Assembly: GCA_031772625.1 (NCBI GenBank)
Contig: CM062808.1
Span: 143,198,605-143,262,604 of the forward strand
DNA length: 64,000 nucleotides
Reading direction: 5' to 3'
DNA from: Pinus tabuliformis
Lineage: Eukaryota > Streptophyta > Pinopsida > Pinales > Pinaceae
The notes beneath the pieces are model-generated. The model searched no databases. It was not told where the DNA came from and saw only the letters and a list, made by a program, of their open reading frames with translations. Of this stretch, positions 23,501 through 35,142 are shown in pieces (within the stretch, counting starts at the first letter, position 1; each line of letters starts with the position of its first letter). A program made the position numbers and the translations under genes.

Positions 23501-24945
23501 TGTAGAGCTGTAACTAGGGTCTCTCACACCACTAATTATTCCACATTAATAAGTCAATCCGGGAACGTTTTGTTATTGCAAGAAGTAGCTCAATCCGAGG
23601 CTATTTGTCCGAGTAATGCTTAGTAGTACAGGGTTGAGAAGATCAAAGGAAAACAGATGCTAAGCTGTAACTAAACGAATCACACAAAACAGTTAATCAG
23701 TCAAGGGTACGGAAGCAATATCCCATCCCTTTAGAAATTGATTAAAGGAGGGAAATTAGAGCATGGAATTATAGGTCTGGGAGCTAAGCAGCGTCTTGCT
23801 GAGGCTCACTACAGCCTTAGGCCTTCTCTCTCACCAAAGTAACAAAGGCAGGTAAATAAATCAGCGGAAAGTAAAATGGAACAACAAGAATCAAATGGAA
23901 TAGCAATATTCAAATGGAACAGCAATATTCAAATGAAACAGCAACCCTTAATGATTTACGAAACAACAACCATCACCTGTATGTACATGTTCTATAGCAA
24001 TATGAGAGTATTGAATGATACAACTACGTCTCTAAACAGAATGACGCTACTCTCAAATCCCACGAATATTGTTTAACATAAATCCAATGACAGTAACATT
24101 CATACCAGTACTCTGTTACAGAAATGGCTGAATAAAGATACAATCCAACCCTGTGTAAATCCAATTATACAGTGCAGAGTCTTTACATAGAGAAATCATT
24201 CATTCGTTAGACATAACAGAGCATAACGTATCATATAAAGAATGTATCAGATTGCAAAGTAATAAAGGTAAACAAACCACACGCAAATCACCGTATAATG
24301 ATACAAAATCAAGTGTCCTTCGGACCTTAGCTGCCCATGGTACACTGCCTTAGATTACTCCAGACGCAGAGACGGAATCAACACCAAGTCTTTTATATTA
24401 ATCGCATTCACAAAAGTATAACAAAATCAGGTCTCAGTGAGACTCAATGATTAAAGTTTGTTCTGGAACTGTAAAATTACAAAAACAATCCTCCTTCTGC
24501 TTAATGATGCTGCGCCATTATATAAAAGAAATGACGGAGATATCTAGGTAATCAAAGATAAGTAAAGCAGCGATCCCTCAGGATCGAAGATCCTGAGGGA
24601 TTCGCTAACAGTTCAATTCTTCTTGCGTTCGCCGAGCCGGTACTCCGCATTCTTTTCCTGGCTACTCGATTCCGATTTTGCTTGATCGTGTCTGCATCTG
24701 GTTCCCTACTGGAGGAAAAACAGTTATTTTTCCTCTGCTTTTCGCTTTTGGGCAGGAACTCCTTGCTTGCACGTCTTCCTGCATAGAAAACATCAATTAT
24801 TAGCACTTGAGCTTCCTTTGTCTATTTTTGCACATTTTATCAAAATCCTTTATCTTCTTTGAATTCCTAATGCAGAAAAGGTTACAATTATTATTGAAAA
24901 ACCACTAGATTTCTTGTTAAAAGCATACCTTCCAGGTGCTCCACA
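23501..24945 (-). repeat. A1 5' LTR
   Basis: 1,445 bp, TGTAGAGCTG to CTCCACA, followed by CCAGG. It has four ~20-bp GGAACAGC units (about 23875-23945) and a TATA-like TATATAA near 24521. A perfect palindrome at about 24572-24601 is absent from the partner LTR. It lacks a 7-bp stretch found in the left LTR near 11380-11390. Confidence 0.93.
24572..24601. repeat. Palindrome made by a 15-bp inverted templated insertion
   Basis: The arms ATCCCTCAGGATC and GATCCTGAGGGAT flank GAA. The left LTR has only TCCCTCAGGATCTTC here. The extra 15 bases in this LTR are the exact reverse complement of that segment, as expected from fold-back template switching. Confidence 0.8.
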
Positions 24946-24950
24946 CCAGG

Positions 24951-26650
24951 TGAACAAAATGTGTCGTGTTCAAGAGTGGTTAATGGCTTTTCTAAAAAAA
25001 CAAAGTGTAACAAATAGGTTCATTTTTCTCTCTTTTCCCCCACCATTTCTGGCAAGTACCTCTTTATTTTTGACAAGTTTAAGGAGGATAAAATTTGCTT
25101 GTCTATAAGCTCATCCTTCGGATGAGTCCAACTTAGTTTAAAATTCAAACCCTAAGAAGGAGTGGTTCGTTCCTGTTTAAAATTGAATAGGTCCTTTAGT
25201 GTTAAATTTTAACGAGTCCAGTATAGGAAAAACTCAGTGATTTTCAATTTTAGGGAGTCAGAAGAAAAACTTAAGAAAACTCCATGGGGGTACATTTTCA
25301 TAAAAAAATCCCTCAAGTCCGAAAAAGGATAAAATAATACAAGAGGGATGACATTTCCAATACTTTAATGAGCTGGAAAGGACAACCGCTCGACAATCTT
25401 TTCATGTTTATCGAGTCTGAAAAGAGTTTAAAGAGGACTCTATTGACTGTAATTAGTCAACGTATATGTTTTTCGTAAATAGTCCATTTCAGTTCGTAAA
25501 AGGGGTAAACTTATACTGAAGGGACGATTATTCATTTATTTTAACGAGTTCAAACAATCAAGTGCTCAGCAATCTTTTCAATTTTCGAGAGTCTGAAAAG
25601 GGCTTCAAGAGGACTCCAATGTTTCGCTTTTTCGTAAATTTGTGTCCCTCGAGCCCAAAAAAGTATAAAATAATACTCGAGAGAATCACTTGACCATTAC
25701 GATCAAGGATTACTTTTCATAATTAGTGGCCTTGATCCGAAAAATTAGAAAAGTGATCGAAGACATGTCGTTTCGTAACCAGTATCAAACCTGAAATGAC
25801 AAAATTCTGGTAATCTTTTCATATTTATACAGTCAGAAAAGAGCTGAAAGTGGACCGCCTTTTTAATTTTGTTTAACGAGTTAAAAAGGGAAATACTCGT
25901 AAATATTTTCATATTTTACAAGTCAGAAAAAAGCTTAAAGAAGACTAGTCCTAGAGGAACGAGTGGTATAAAGGGTAGCAACTGGTTTCGGCAATGGTGG
26001 AACTACTCAAAACATGTAATGGTTAAGAGGCTAGCTATTAAAACCACGCATCACTGATGTCCCTCAGTAAAGGAAAAAAAACCAAGTGAAAGCATATGAT
26101 CAACCAAATATATGGTGGTAATGGAATGAAACAACCACGGCTCATCTAGCATAATTTAGTGGATAAAAACGGCAATCACGAGATGTAAATCGGGTATGGG
26201 TTCATTTTTACACAAACTTGAACCATGGAGAACTCTGCTTGGATTCGGTTTCATGTTTACACAAGCTTGAAACGAAAAACTATGGTTGTTAAGTTCGCAT
26301 GCCCCCAACATAACGACTCAAATTGAGGTACATGCCCCCCAAGCTTCATTGCATTCAACGAGGTGGATGGAATGAAAGTTCACTTTCGAGGGAGTTTTTT
26401 CATTTTTTAATGAGGTTGACACAGTGAAAGAACTTTCCTCATAACCCTTGTTTCATTTTTTAACGAGCTTGACACAAGATAAGGAACTATGCTCCAGACA
26501 CCTGGTTTCATTTTTAATGAGCATGAGACAGGAACAAACTATCCTCCATGATCCTTGTTTCATTTTTTAACGAGGTTGACACAAGATCAAACTATCCTCG
26601 GTCCTTGTTTCATTTTTTAATTAGGTTAACACAGGAACAAACTATCCTCG
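24951..26650 (-). mobile_element. G1 internal non-coding region with diverged tandem repeats
   Basis: About 1.7 kb continuing G1 to the right of A1. There is no reverse transcriptase or integrase motif on either strand. Four diverged copies of a ~45-bp segment (AATCTTTTCAT, then GTC.GAAAAGAG, then GAGGACTC) occur near 25396, 25568, 25810 and 25905. A second family of ~65-bp units (CTTGTTTCATTTTTTAACGA, then GACACA, then AAACTATCCTC) lies at about 26390-26650. Confidence 0.7.
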
Positions 26651-26657
26651 ATATTGA

Positions 26658-28575
26658 TCAGGAATCAGAAAACGATTGTACAACCTGATATGCAATTTCA
26701 AAGGGACTCAAAGGCATCGCGCCATCAAATGAATCCACCTTAGAATCGAAAGGTATGATCCAAGGATCATCAAAAGTAATAGTATTTGATGAAATCATAT
26801 GAATATTTGCAATAGAAGGTGATATGTTAGGAGGAGGGAAGGAAAAAGTTCCCAGTAAACCAGAATCTTTAATCAAACCTACGCCAACATCCTTGTAAGG
26901 GATAGTTGTTTTACCGATGTGCTGAATACTATCTGGAGAGGTTGGGTCGAATGAGAAATAAGTCAGCTTGTCTATCATAACAATCTTTCCGTTATGAGGG
27001 AACTTGATAATTCAAAAGACCGATGAAACAATAGAAGTCATAGCATAAGACCAATTGCGACCCAGGAGAAGGTTGTAATCTAGAGGGGCATCAACCACTT
27101 CCACATCTAGATTTACAATTTTGCCTTCGACCCCTATAGGTAAATCCTACAAAATATGAAAAGGATGGAACCCTCGGCCATCAAAAGCCTTTAGAATTGT
27201 TGGAGACTGATTGAGTGTGGGAGAACCAAGTGATTTCCAACACTGGATCGACATAATGCACGTAGAATCCCCTTCATCAATCACAGTCCGAAAGCAAGGT
27301 CTGTTTTTTTACTAAAACTGGAATCTGGAAAGCTATTTGATGAGGTAGGAAAGGTGTACTATTCTCTAAATCGAAGATCATTAGGTTGGAATACTGAATA
27401 TCGACAGCTCCTATAGCAGACAATAGTAATTTAAGTTGTACTGGGTACGATTGTAACACTTCCAAAGCTGACATTTCTGAAGGGGAAATAGTTAAGTCTT
27501 CAACAATGTTATAATTCTTAGCAGCTCTCGCATGTGGATTGAAAGCTGATTTATGAAGTACACCTTTAGCAGGGGGTTTGATTACTAAGTCAGGGTTAGG
27601 TTTCTCGATCTGTAGTGGATCAAAACTAGGAGGAGGTGTAGTTGATGTGTTTAAATTAGAAGATTCTGCTTCTTTACCATCAACGAGATTTTTACTACCA
27701 TAATATTGCGATCACATCGCAATCCTGACATGAGACATCATCACAATGGGTTCTTCTGAGGCATTCGAGGAAGAACCAATCATCTTACTATCTTGAGTAG
27801 GAAAAGGATCCTTCAAGACAGCGGGCATTTGAGAACCTTTAATGAATTTTGAAACCTCTGCTCGATGTGGGCATTCTTTGGTAAAATGATCCTTGTCGCA
27901 AATGAAACAAGGATAGCGAGGTTTCCATTTTTCATTAGTAGATTCATTTTTATCTGTTTTATCTTTTGAATTTTGTTTGTTTTTCTTCTTCCCCTTCTCT
28001 TTACTGCCAAATTGTGATCTAGTCATAGATGATTCTACGACACTGACGTCGGTAGAAACTTCAGCGGAAGAATCTCCTTTCGGGGAATCAGGTAAAGTAA
28101 TCATAGGAGAAGAATTATTTGAAGATTTCTTCTTAATTTTTGTACTAACTGAACCAATCATACCATCAGCGACATGAGACCCTGAAGGAGCTGCAGTTAT
28201 TTGATCGTGTTTTGGAAGATCAAGGATTTTTCATGTAAAGTACCTGACTACGTATAGACGAGGTCAAGGTACTGAGCCTGAGCAATGACTTGCTCTTCAG
28301 TGACAACTCCTCCCTTAGCTACATCTTCAGTGATTTTAGGTAACAATGATCTAATGAACCATTCCACTAAAATTTGATCCCGAATGAAAACTTTCACTAA
28401 ACGCCTTCTACATCGCCATTCATGAATATGATCAAAAATATATGTGGACGTGGATTGTTTTAGTGAAGTTAACAGTTTCGTGCCATTGTCGTATCTGACA
28501 GGAAACTGAAAATGAGTTAAGAAAGAAGTGGCTAACTGATTGAAATTATAAAAAGGTCCTCGTGGTAACTCAATG
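26658..28575 (-). pseudogene. G1 gag C-terminal half and protease-like region, broken
   Basis: The minus strand continues the gag interrupted by C2: core residues FYNFNQLATSFLTHFQ and LTSLKQ (28560-28440), then a basic K/S-rich stretch and one CCHC knuckle (CFICDKDHFTKEC, about 27915-27875). The protease-like segment at about 27480-27000 has CWKSLG, LKAFDGRG and the LDYNLLLGRNW motif seen in plant Gypsy proteases. A 106-codon frame of unknown role ends at 26658. In-frame stops near 27277, 27140 and 27010 break it. No RT follows, which is the basis for calling G1 gag/protease-only. Confidence 0.8.
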
Positions 28576-28580
28576 TACCA

Positions 28581-29072
28581 TGTAGGTTTTAACCCCGTAC
28601 AGAAATTACCTGCATATGAATTCTAAAACATAGAAAATAAACAATGTGAGAGCATAACACATAAAACACATATACACAGATATTTCCTCTGTATCCCAAA
28701 ATCGGGACTACCAGCTTGATTTTTCATTATTTTCCTTTCAATGTTACAATACATATTTATACATGCCGAAGCATCCAATACCATGGACCGAAAACCATCG
28801 CATCTAATACCATGGACCGAAAATCATCGCGTCCAATACCATGGACCGAAAAACCATCGTGTCCAAAAAACATGTGTGAAAATCATGCACAAAACCATAG
28901 GTGGGTCCGCCCAACCTAACATAGGGTCCAAAACCAAAATTTTATGGGGCGCTGCCCCAGACCCCATAAAGTGGGGTTACGGGTGCCCCTCAAACCCCCT
29001 GTGAGCTGCCCCCCTCTAACCCTCGGTTAACTACGTGGGCTAGTCGTGGAAAGAATATAACACAACCCAACA
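28581..29072 (-). repeat. C2 3' LTR
   Basis: 492 bp, TGTAGGTTTT to CCCAACA. It holds three ~29-bp copies of a unit containing ATACCATGGACCGAAAA (about 28773-28860), where the other LTR has one; this explains most of the length difference. The polypurine tract (minus CAAGTGGGAGAA) adjoins it at 29073-29084. Confidence 0.92.
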
Positions 29073-29121
29073 TTCTCCCACTTGTTGTTTTCTTTCCACA
29101 GGGGGGCACAAGAGAGCTTAG

Positions 29122-32100
29122 TCATTTATCCACCCCTGCAACGCCCATTATTTCTCTACACCAAGAGAACTTCTCAGAGCTCCCAGATTTTGACAATGCA
29201 TCTGCAGTATTCTTCAAAGTGTCCACCTTTACCAGCAACACCTTTTTGTCTTCTATCATATCCCTCACAAAGTGATATTGAACATCAATGTGCTTTGTAT
29301 TTGAATGATATGCAGGGTTCTTTGCCAAGAAAATTGCACTTTGGTTGTCACAGTCTATCCTTATAGCTTCCTGTACTAACCCTATACTTGAACACAATCT
29401 CTGCAACCAAACTGCTTCCTTGCTTGCATGAGTGGCTGCCATGTATTCTGCCTCTGTAGTTGATAGTGCCAGTACAGATTGTTTCTTACTCATCCAACTA
29501 ACTGCACCTCCAAATAGGTTAAACACATACCCACTTGTAGATCTTCTCCGATCTAGATCTCCAGCCCAGTCTGCATCAACAAAGCCACGAATATCCAACA
29601 CTCAGTCCAATCCTGGTCTTCCTTGGTAGCACAAACCATAATCACTAGTGCCACGCAAATACTTGAAAACCCACTTCACTATTGTCCAATGCTCCTTCCC
29701 TAGTTTTGACATAAACCTACTCAATACTCCCACTACATGTGCAATGTCTGGTCCAGTATAGACCATTGCATACATCAGGCTACTGACTGCACATGCATAT
29801 GGAACACGAGACATGTCCTCTTCCTCTTCTTGTGTCTCGGGACACTTCTCAGCAGATAACCTCACACCTACAAGAATAGGAACCTTCACCAGTTTACTTC
29901 CTCTGGTTTAACCAGAGCTTCCTCTTTTCTCGATCTCTTTTAATTTCCATGCCCAAAATATAGTTTGCAGCACCAAGATCTTTCATGTCGAATTTGGAGG
30001 ACAATTGGTTCTTCAAATCCTAGATAATTTCTTTGTTATTTCCAATCAGCAACATATCATCCACATACAAGACCAGATAAATAACACGGTCACCAATTAA
30101 TTTAGAATACACACAGTGATCTAATTTTCTTCTAGTGAAGCCAAGTACCCGTATAAATGTATCAAATTTCTGATACCACATCCTTGGTGACTGTTTTAAC
30201 CCATACAAAGACTTCTTTAACTTGCATACTAGTTCTTTCTTACCCTTCACCGCAAAGCCTTCAGGTGGCTTCATGTAGATCTCCTCTTCCAAATCCCCAT
30301 GAAGAAATGTTGTCTTCACATCCATCTGTTCTACCTCAAAATCAAAAGCAGTAGCAATAGATAAAAGTACTCTAATAGAAGTTACCTTGGTAACAGGAGA
30401 AAAAATATCACCAAAATCAATTCCCGACACCTAGGAATAACCTTTTGCTACCAGTCAAGCTTTGTATTTATCCACTTTTCCTTCTGCATTTGTCTTCTTT
30501 TTGAACACCCATTTGTTGCCAATGGGTTTCCTCCCAGCCGGTAACTCCACCAGATCCCAAGCCTAATTTTTTTGTAAATATGACATTTCATCAACCATGG
30601 CCTCTTTCCAGAGTTTTCCATCCTCTGAATCTACTGCTTCCTTCACAGTTCTGGGATCATCATCAGTAATAGATAAAGAAAAATTTGAACAGAAAGCAGA
30701 TGGACTATACCTTTCAGGCTGCCTTCTTTCTCGAACTGATCTTCTCACAGCCAGATTTTGTGGCTCTTTATCTTCTGATTCCTCCTCTGATGTAGAGTCT
30801 AATTCTTCCTCCTTTAGCTCAAACTCTATCTTCTCAGGTTCCTTTTGTTGGAATTCATGTTTAATAACATCTTTCACCTCTCTGAACACCACATATCGGC
30901 TGTACACAACCTTCCATGTGACTAGATTCCAAATCTTATAACCCTTTTAAACCATCCTTATACCCAATAAAGATGCACTTTTCAAATTTACTATCCAACT
31001 TGGTTCATGTCTCCTTTGGAACATGTACATATGCATCACATCCAAATACCCTCAGATGTGAAAGAGAGGGTTTCTTACCAGTCCATACCTCTTGTGGAGT
31101 CTTATCCTCCAATGATGATGAAGGTGACCTGTTGACCAGGTAACATGCAGTATCCACCACCTCTGCCCAAACTTCGTGTCCTAACCAGACACCACTGAGC
31201 ATGCTTCTTGCCCTTTCCATCAACATCTTATTCATTCTTTCTGCAGCTCCATTTTGCTGAGGTGTATATGGAGTAGTCTTATGCCGTGCTCTACCACACT
31301 TATTACAAAATTCTTCAAATTCCTTACTGCAAAACTCTCCATCGTTATCTATCCTCAGCACCTTTATCTTCTTCTCTGTCTGGTTTTCCACCAGAGCCTT
31401 AAATTCTTTAAACCTGTCAAAGACTTCAGATTTCTTATTAAGGAAATATATCCATGTATTCCTTGAGAAGTCATCTATAAATGATATATAGTACACAGAC
31501 TTACCCAGTGATGGAACCTTTATAGGTTCAAACACATCACTGTGCACAAGTTCTAATATTTGTTTCGCCCTCTTACTACCAGAGGGGAAACTTACCCGAT
31601 TCAACTTCCCATATACACAATTTTCACAGAAATAAAAATCCAGAGAGCTATTACTCATACCTTCTGCCATACCTTTACCTTGAAGTATTCGAAGGCCTTT
31701 CTCTCCAATATGTCCAAGCCTTTGATGCCACAGCATGGTCTTCTCTCCAGAGACCACTAGATTTTCTACTCCACTTTCAGGAACCACAAAATTGTTTCAC
31801 CCATCAAAAATCGTGCTACCTTGCAACTTGTATAGAATTCCAATCCGAACTCCCCGCATCAATACCAGTACTCCCCGAACCATCTTGCAGGTATCCTTCT
31901 CGAACACTATTTTTACACCTGCATCATCCACCTTGCTTACAGAAATTAGATTTCTGGCCAATGCAGGAATGTGTAGAACACCCAGAAGTGTTCTAACTCT
32001 TCCACCTTGCAACTTCAACTTTACCTTTCCGTGACCAATGATTTTAGCCTTCCTGTCATCCCCCAAGAAGACATCACCACCATCATATTTCTCATACTCG

Positions 32101-33017
32101 CAGAACCACTCTCTATGGGGAGTGAAGTGAAAGGATGCACCTGAGTCAATCAACCATGCCTCATGATCTACATGTGTACTTGAAGAAGCCAAGTACACAT
32201 CCCCACCTTCATGTAAGGTGGTTTTCCTCTCTACAGAAGGAGCCTCATCAGATCCCTTTCCTTTGTCAAGAGCTTTAGATTTACAGTCCCTTTTGAAGTG
32301 GCCCTCCTTTCTGCATTTCCAGCACACCACCTTTACAGGTTTTCCTGGAGATTTAGATCTCCCTCTAGATTTAGATCTCCCACTCGATGACTTATTTTTG
32401 TTTCTGTTCTGGGACCGTCCTTGTATAGACAAGGCATCACCATTCTAGCTCTCCATATTTTCCCATCTCATCTCCTCCGTCAGCAAGGTTGAGACTATTT
32501 CATCAAACTGTAAGGCAGTTGCATTGCTACCTATTGCAATAACCAGACTATCCCACGAATTTGGTAGAGAACACAACAAACTGATGCACTTATCTTCATC
32601 TGAAATTTTAATATCAACATATGCTAACTAACTTACCACAGTATTAAATGCATTTAGATGCTCTTTCACCAAGTCTCCATCTTTCATCCTCAGGTTATAC
32701 AACTTTTTTCACAGGAACAGTTTATTCATCAGAGACTTAGATTGGTACAAAGTCCCTAACTTGTCCCACAAAGCCTTCGACGTAGCCTCCCCAGAGACAT
32801 TCAACAATACTAAATCTGAGACACACAATCGTATTGTCCTCTTTGCCTTCTGATCCAACTTCTTCCATTCTTCATCGGACACTCCCGTTGGTTTAGTACC
32901 TAGATCTACCGCAATCCACTAATCTTTATCCACCAACAGATCCTCCATCTTGAGTTTCCACAACTCAAAACTCTGACCATTAAATTTCTCTATCTCTATC
33001 TTTCCACTACTCGCCAT
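29122..33017 (-). pseudogene. C2 gag-pol polyprotein, degenerate
   Basis: It starts at ATG 33017 (MASSGKIEIEKFNG). Domains: Copia gag (FELWKLKMEDLLV, then ALWDKLGTLYQSKS) to about 32450; CCHC knuckle CWKCRKEGHFKRDC at 32286-32327; protease WLIDSGASFHF near 32145; GAG-pre-integrase (LWHQRLGHIGEKGL) and integrase core (LVHSDVFEPI, FIDDFSRNTWIY, TPYTPQQNGAAERMNK) 31750-31220; reverse transcriptase (TTFLHGDLEEEIYMKPPEGF, YVDDMLL near 30060) 30430-30020; RNase H ([23 protein letters not shown]) 29601-29122. Several stops and at least one frameshift near 30930 leave it non-functional. Confidence 0.92.
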
Positions 33018-33125
33018 CTTCTTTCACCACTAGAATCGATCTCGCAGATCTCCCACTAGACAGCATCTACCACAGGCCCAAGCGAAACCCCTCAGCAAAA
33101 AAGGCGTCCCATTGAAGCCAAAACT

Positions 33126-33137
33126 GCTCTGATACCA
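33126..33137 (-). other. C2 primer binding site (initiator tRNA-Met type)
   Basis: The minus strand reads TGGTATCAGAGC, the usual Copia primer site complementary to initiator tRNA-Met. It is two bases from the LTR end. Confidence 0.9.
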
Positions 33138-33139
33138 AA

Positions 33140-33562
33140 TGTAGGTTTTAACCTCGTACAGAAATTACCTACATACGAATTCTAAAACACAAAAAATAAA
33201 CAATGCGAGAGCATAACACATAAAACACATATACACGGAGATTTTCCCCTGGATCCCAAAACCAGGACTACCAGCTTGATTTTTCATTATTTTCCTTTCA
33301 TTGTTACAATACATATCTATACATGCCGAAGCATCCAATACCATGGACCGAAAAACCATTGCATCCAAAAAACATGTGCGAAAATCATGCACAAAACCAT
33401 AGGTGGGTCCGCCCAACCTAACATAGGGTCCAAAACCAAAATTTTCCAGGGTGCTGCCCCAGACCCCATAAAGTGCAGTTACGGGTGCCCCTCAAACCCC
33501 CTATGACCTCCCCCGCTTAACTACATGGGCTAGTCATGGAAAGAATATAACACAACCCAACA
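33140..33562 (-). repeat. C2 5' LTR
   Basis: 423 bp, TGTAGGTTTT to CCCAACA, with one copy of the ~29-bp unit that is triplicated in the partner. It is followed by TACCA and then resumes the G1 gag. Confidence 0.92.
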
Positions 33563-33567
33563 TACCA

Positions 33568-35142
33568 TTTGGCAGCAATACCAATAAGAGTTCATTGAAA
33601 AAGACGCAATCGAATTGAAGCATCAATGATTGAATTAGATGCACACCAAAGGTGATAAGTCATAACGTGATTTGATGGATCCTCTCCTGACTTACCCTCA
33701 AATTTCGGGATATCACTGGGAAACTTACTAGGCATTGGCAGCCGATATGGAAGATAGTAAATTGGATCATTCGTAAGGTGTGACAAATCAGGTAATGAAA
33801 ACCTTGAGTAATGAGACCAGTTCCAGGAGGAGGATATCTAGGATAACCTTGAATTGGATTTGCATTAGGAATGTTATAAATCCTAGAAAACTAGGATTAA
33901 CCAGACCAAACTGAGGTTATTGAGGCTGTTGATTAGTATAGCCAGGATACGGTTGATACTAATAAACTGGGTTTTGTACAGAAGGACCGAATTGATACTG
34001 TCATTGGTATGGTTGATAGGTGAATTGCAGTTGACTTATGGTAATCATACTTGTACCAGCTTGTCCTGCAGGCATCTGGACCGAAGTCTGAACTATAGGT
34101 CCTGACTGTGGCACAGAGACTTGAGGAGTTTGCACTGATGCAGGGATAGTAGGAACCAGAGTTACAGATACTGCAGAAACAGGTGTGGTAGGTTGAACAA
34201 AAGTTGCAGTAGTTGCAGCAGTTTGAGGTGGAGTCTAAGGTGTGCTAGGCCCAGGCTGCTGAACTAAACCAGGTGTAGGGGTTTGAACAATAGGTTGGAT
34301 AGGTTGCTGGGTTGGACCAGAAACCAAAGGCTATTAAGGTTGATTAGATAATTTCACACTAGGTTGCATAGTTTGTTGAGTTTGAGACGAATTCCACACC
34401 ATGTTCATTCTGGGGTATGGGCCCATAAAAGGTTGTGCATATGGAGGACCATAACCTGGTTGAATGTAGGGCTGATAATTAAGCGGTACATTTCTAGCTC
34501 CTTGTAAAAATGATTGACCAGAAGATGGTTGGAAACCTTGAGTTGGGTACTGACCTTGAGGTTGATAACCCTGAGGCACGAACTGAATCTGGGGTTGACC
34601 TTGGGGTATGTATTGTCCTGAAGGTTGAAAATCTTGAGGTAGCCCTCCAGGTGGAAACTGACTACCTTGGAGTTGCCCCCCAGGCGGTTACTAACTACAT
34701 TGAGGTTTCCCCCCAGGCGGTAACTGAATACCTTGAGGTTGGCCCCCAAGCAGGAATTGACTACCTTGAGGTTGCCCCCCAGGCGGTAACTGAATACCTT
34801 GTGGTTGAGGATTTGGAATACAACCAGACATCATAAGGATTTGTTCTGCGTTCAATGTTTGAGTTCCATTAGAACCAGATGATAACTCATGTTCAGTTGG
34901 TCGAGGAGTTGCTCCTAAAAAAGTACCAGTGAGTGACTGGTACCCCGAAGGAACAGAAGGACTGTCGTATAAAAATGTTTCCGGTGATTGGGAAAACATA
35001 GATGACTGTCTTGACATGATCGATGAAGGATAATAACCTCTTGGTGTAGGATGAAAAGGAATTTGAGGTGGTGAAAAACTATGACCCAGGTTTTACTCAA
35101 GAGGTTTCCCCTGAAATCTACGAGATTGTCTCGGTAATTCGG
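33568..35142 (-). pseudogene. G1 gag N-terminal half, P/Q/G-rich, broken
   Basis: The minus strand reads ELPRQSRRFQGKPLE near 35140, with GTG where an ATG would be expected. It then runs through a long P/Q/G-rich region with ~14-residue repeats (QPQG.QLPPGG, about 34830-34690), more Q/P stretches (GYQPQGQYPTQGFQP), and the start of the gag core (FPSDIPKFEGKSGEDPSNHVMTYHLWC, about 33735-33640). C2 is inserted at 33568 in the codons after this. Several stops and frame changes are present. The core would pack RNA in the particle; the Q/P-rich extension is common in long plant Gypsy gags. Confidence 0.82.

Larger units (their letters stand above)
10538..24945 (-). mobile_element. A1: Athila-like Gypsy element, complete structure, coding broken
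   Basis: A 14,408-bp element on the minus strand with target duplication CCAGG (10533-10537 and 24946-24950). Order on the minus strand: 5' LTR, tRNA-Asp primer site, one gag-pol frame (six in-frame stops, no frameshift), 24-unit hairpin array, spacer, G-run, large 3' ORF, polypurine tract, 3' LTR. The LTRs differ by roughly 2-3 % plus small indels. It is therefore younger than G1, as its nested position requires, and older than A2. Athila elements are plant-specific; the RT motif and the DLGA protease place it there. Confidence 0.93.
28581..33562 (-). mobile_element. C2: Ty1/copia element nested in G1 gag
   Basis: A 4,982-bp element with target duplication TACCA (28576-28580 and 33563-33567), LTRs of 492 and 423 bp, tRNA-Met-type primer site and polypurine tract. 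The domain order is gag, PR, INT, RT, RH, as in Copia. The LTRs differ by about 6-7 % (roughly 26 substitutions over ~400 aligned bases), similar to G1, so it probably entered soon after G1. The gag and pol features recall Tork/TNT1-like elements; the clade call is tentative. Confidence 0.92.

Noticed and set aside
24951..26650. Hidden reverse transcriptase of G1
   Set aside because: Neither strand shows RT, RNase H or integrase motifs; the stretch is made of diverged non-coding repeats.
28581..33562. Apparent age conflict: C2 LTRs look slightly more diverged than those of its host element G1
   Set aside because: A fuller count gave about 62/1,056 for G1 and about 26/400 for C2, equal within error, so no conflict with nesting.
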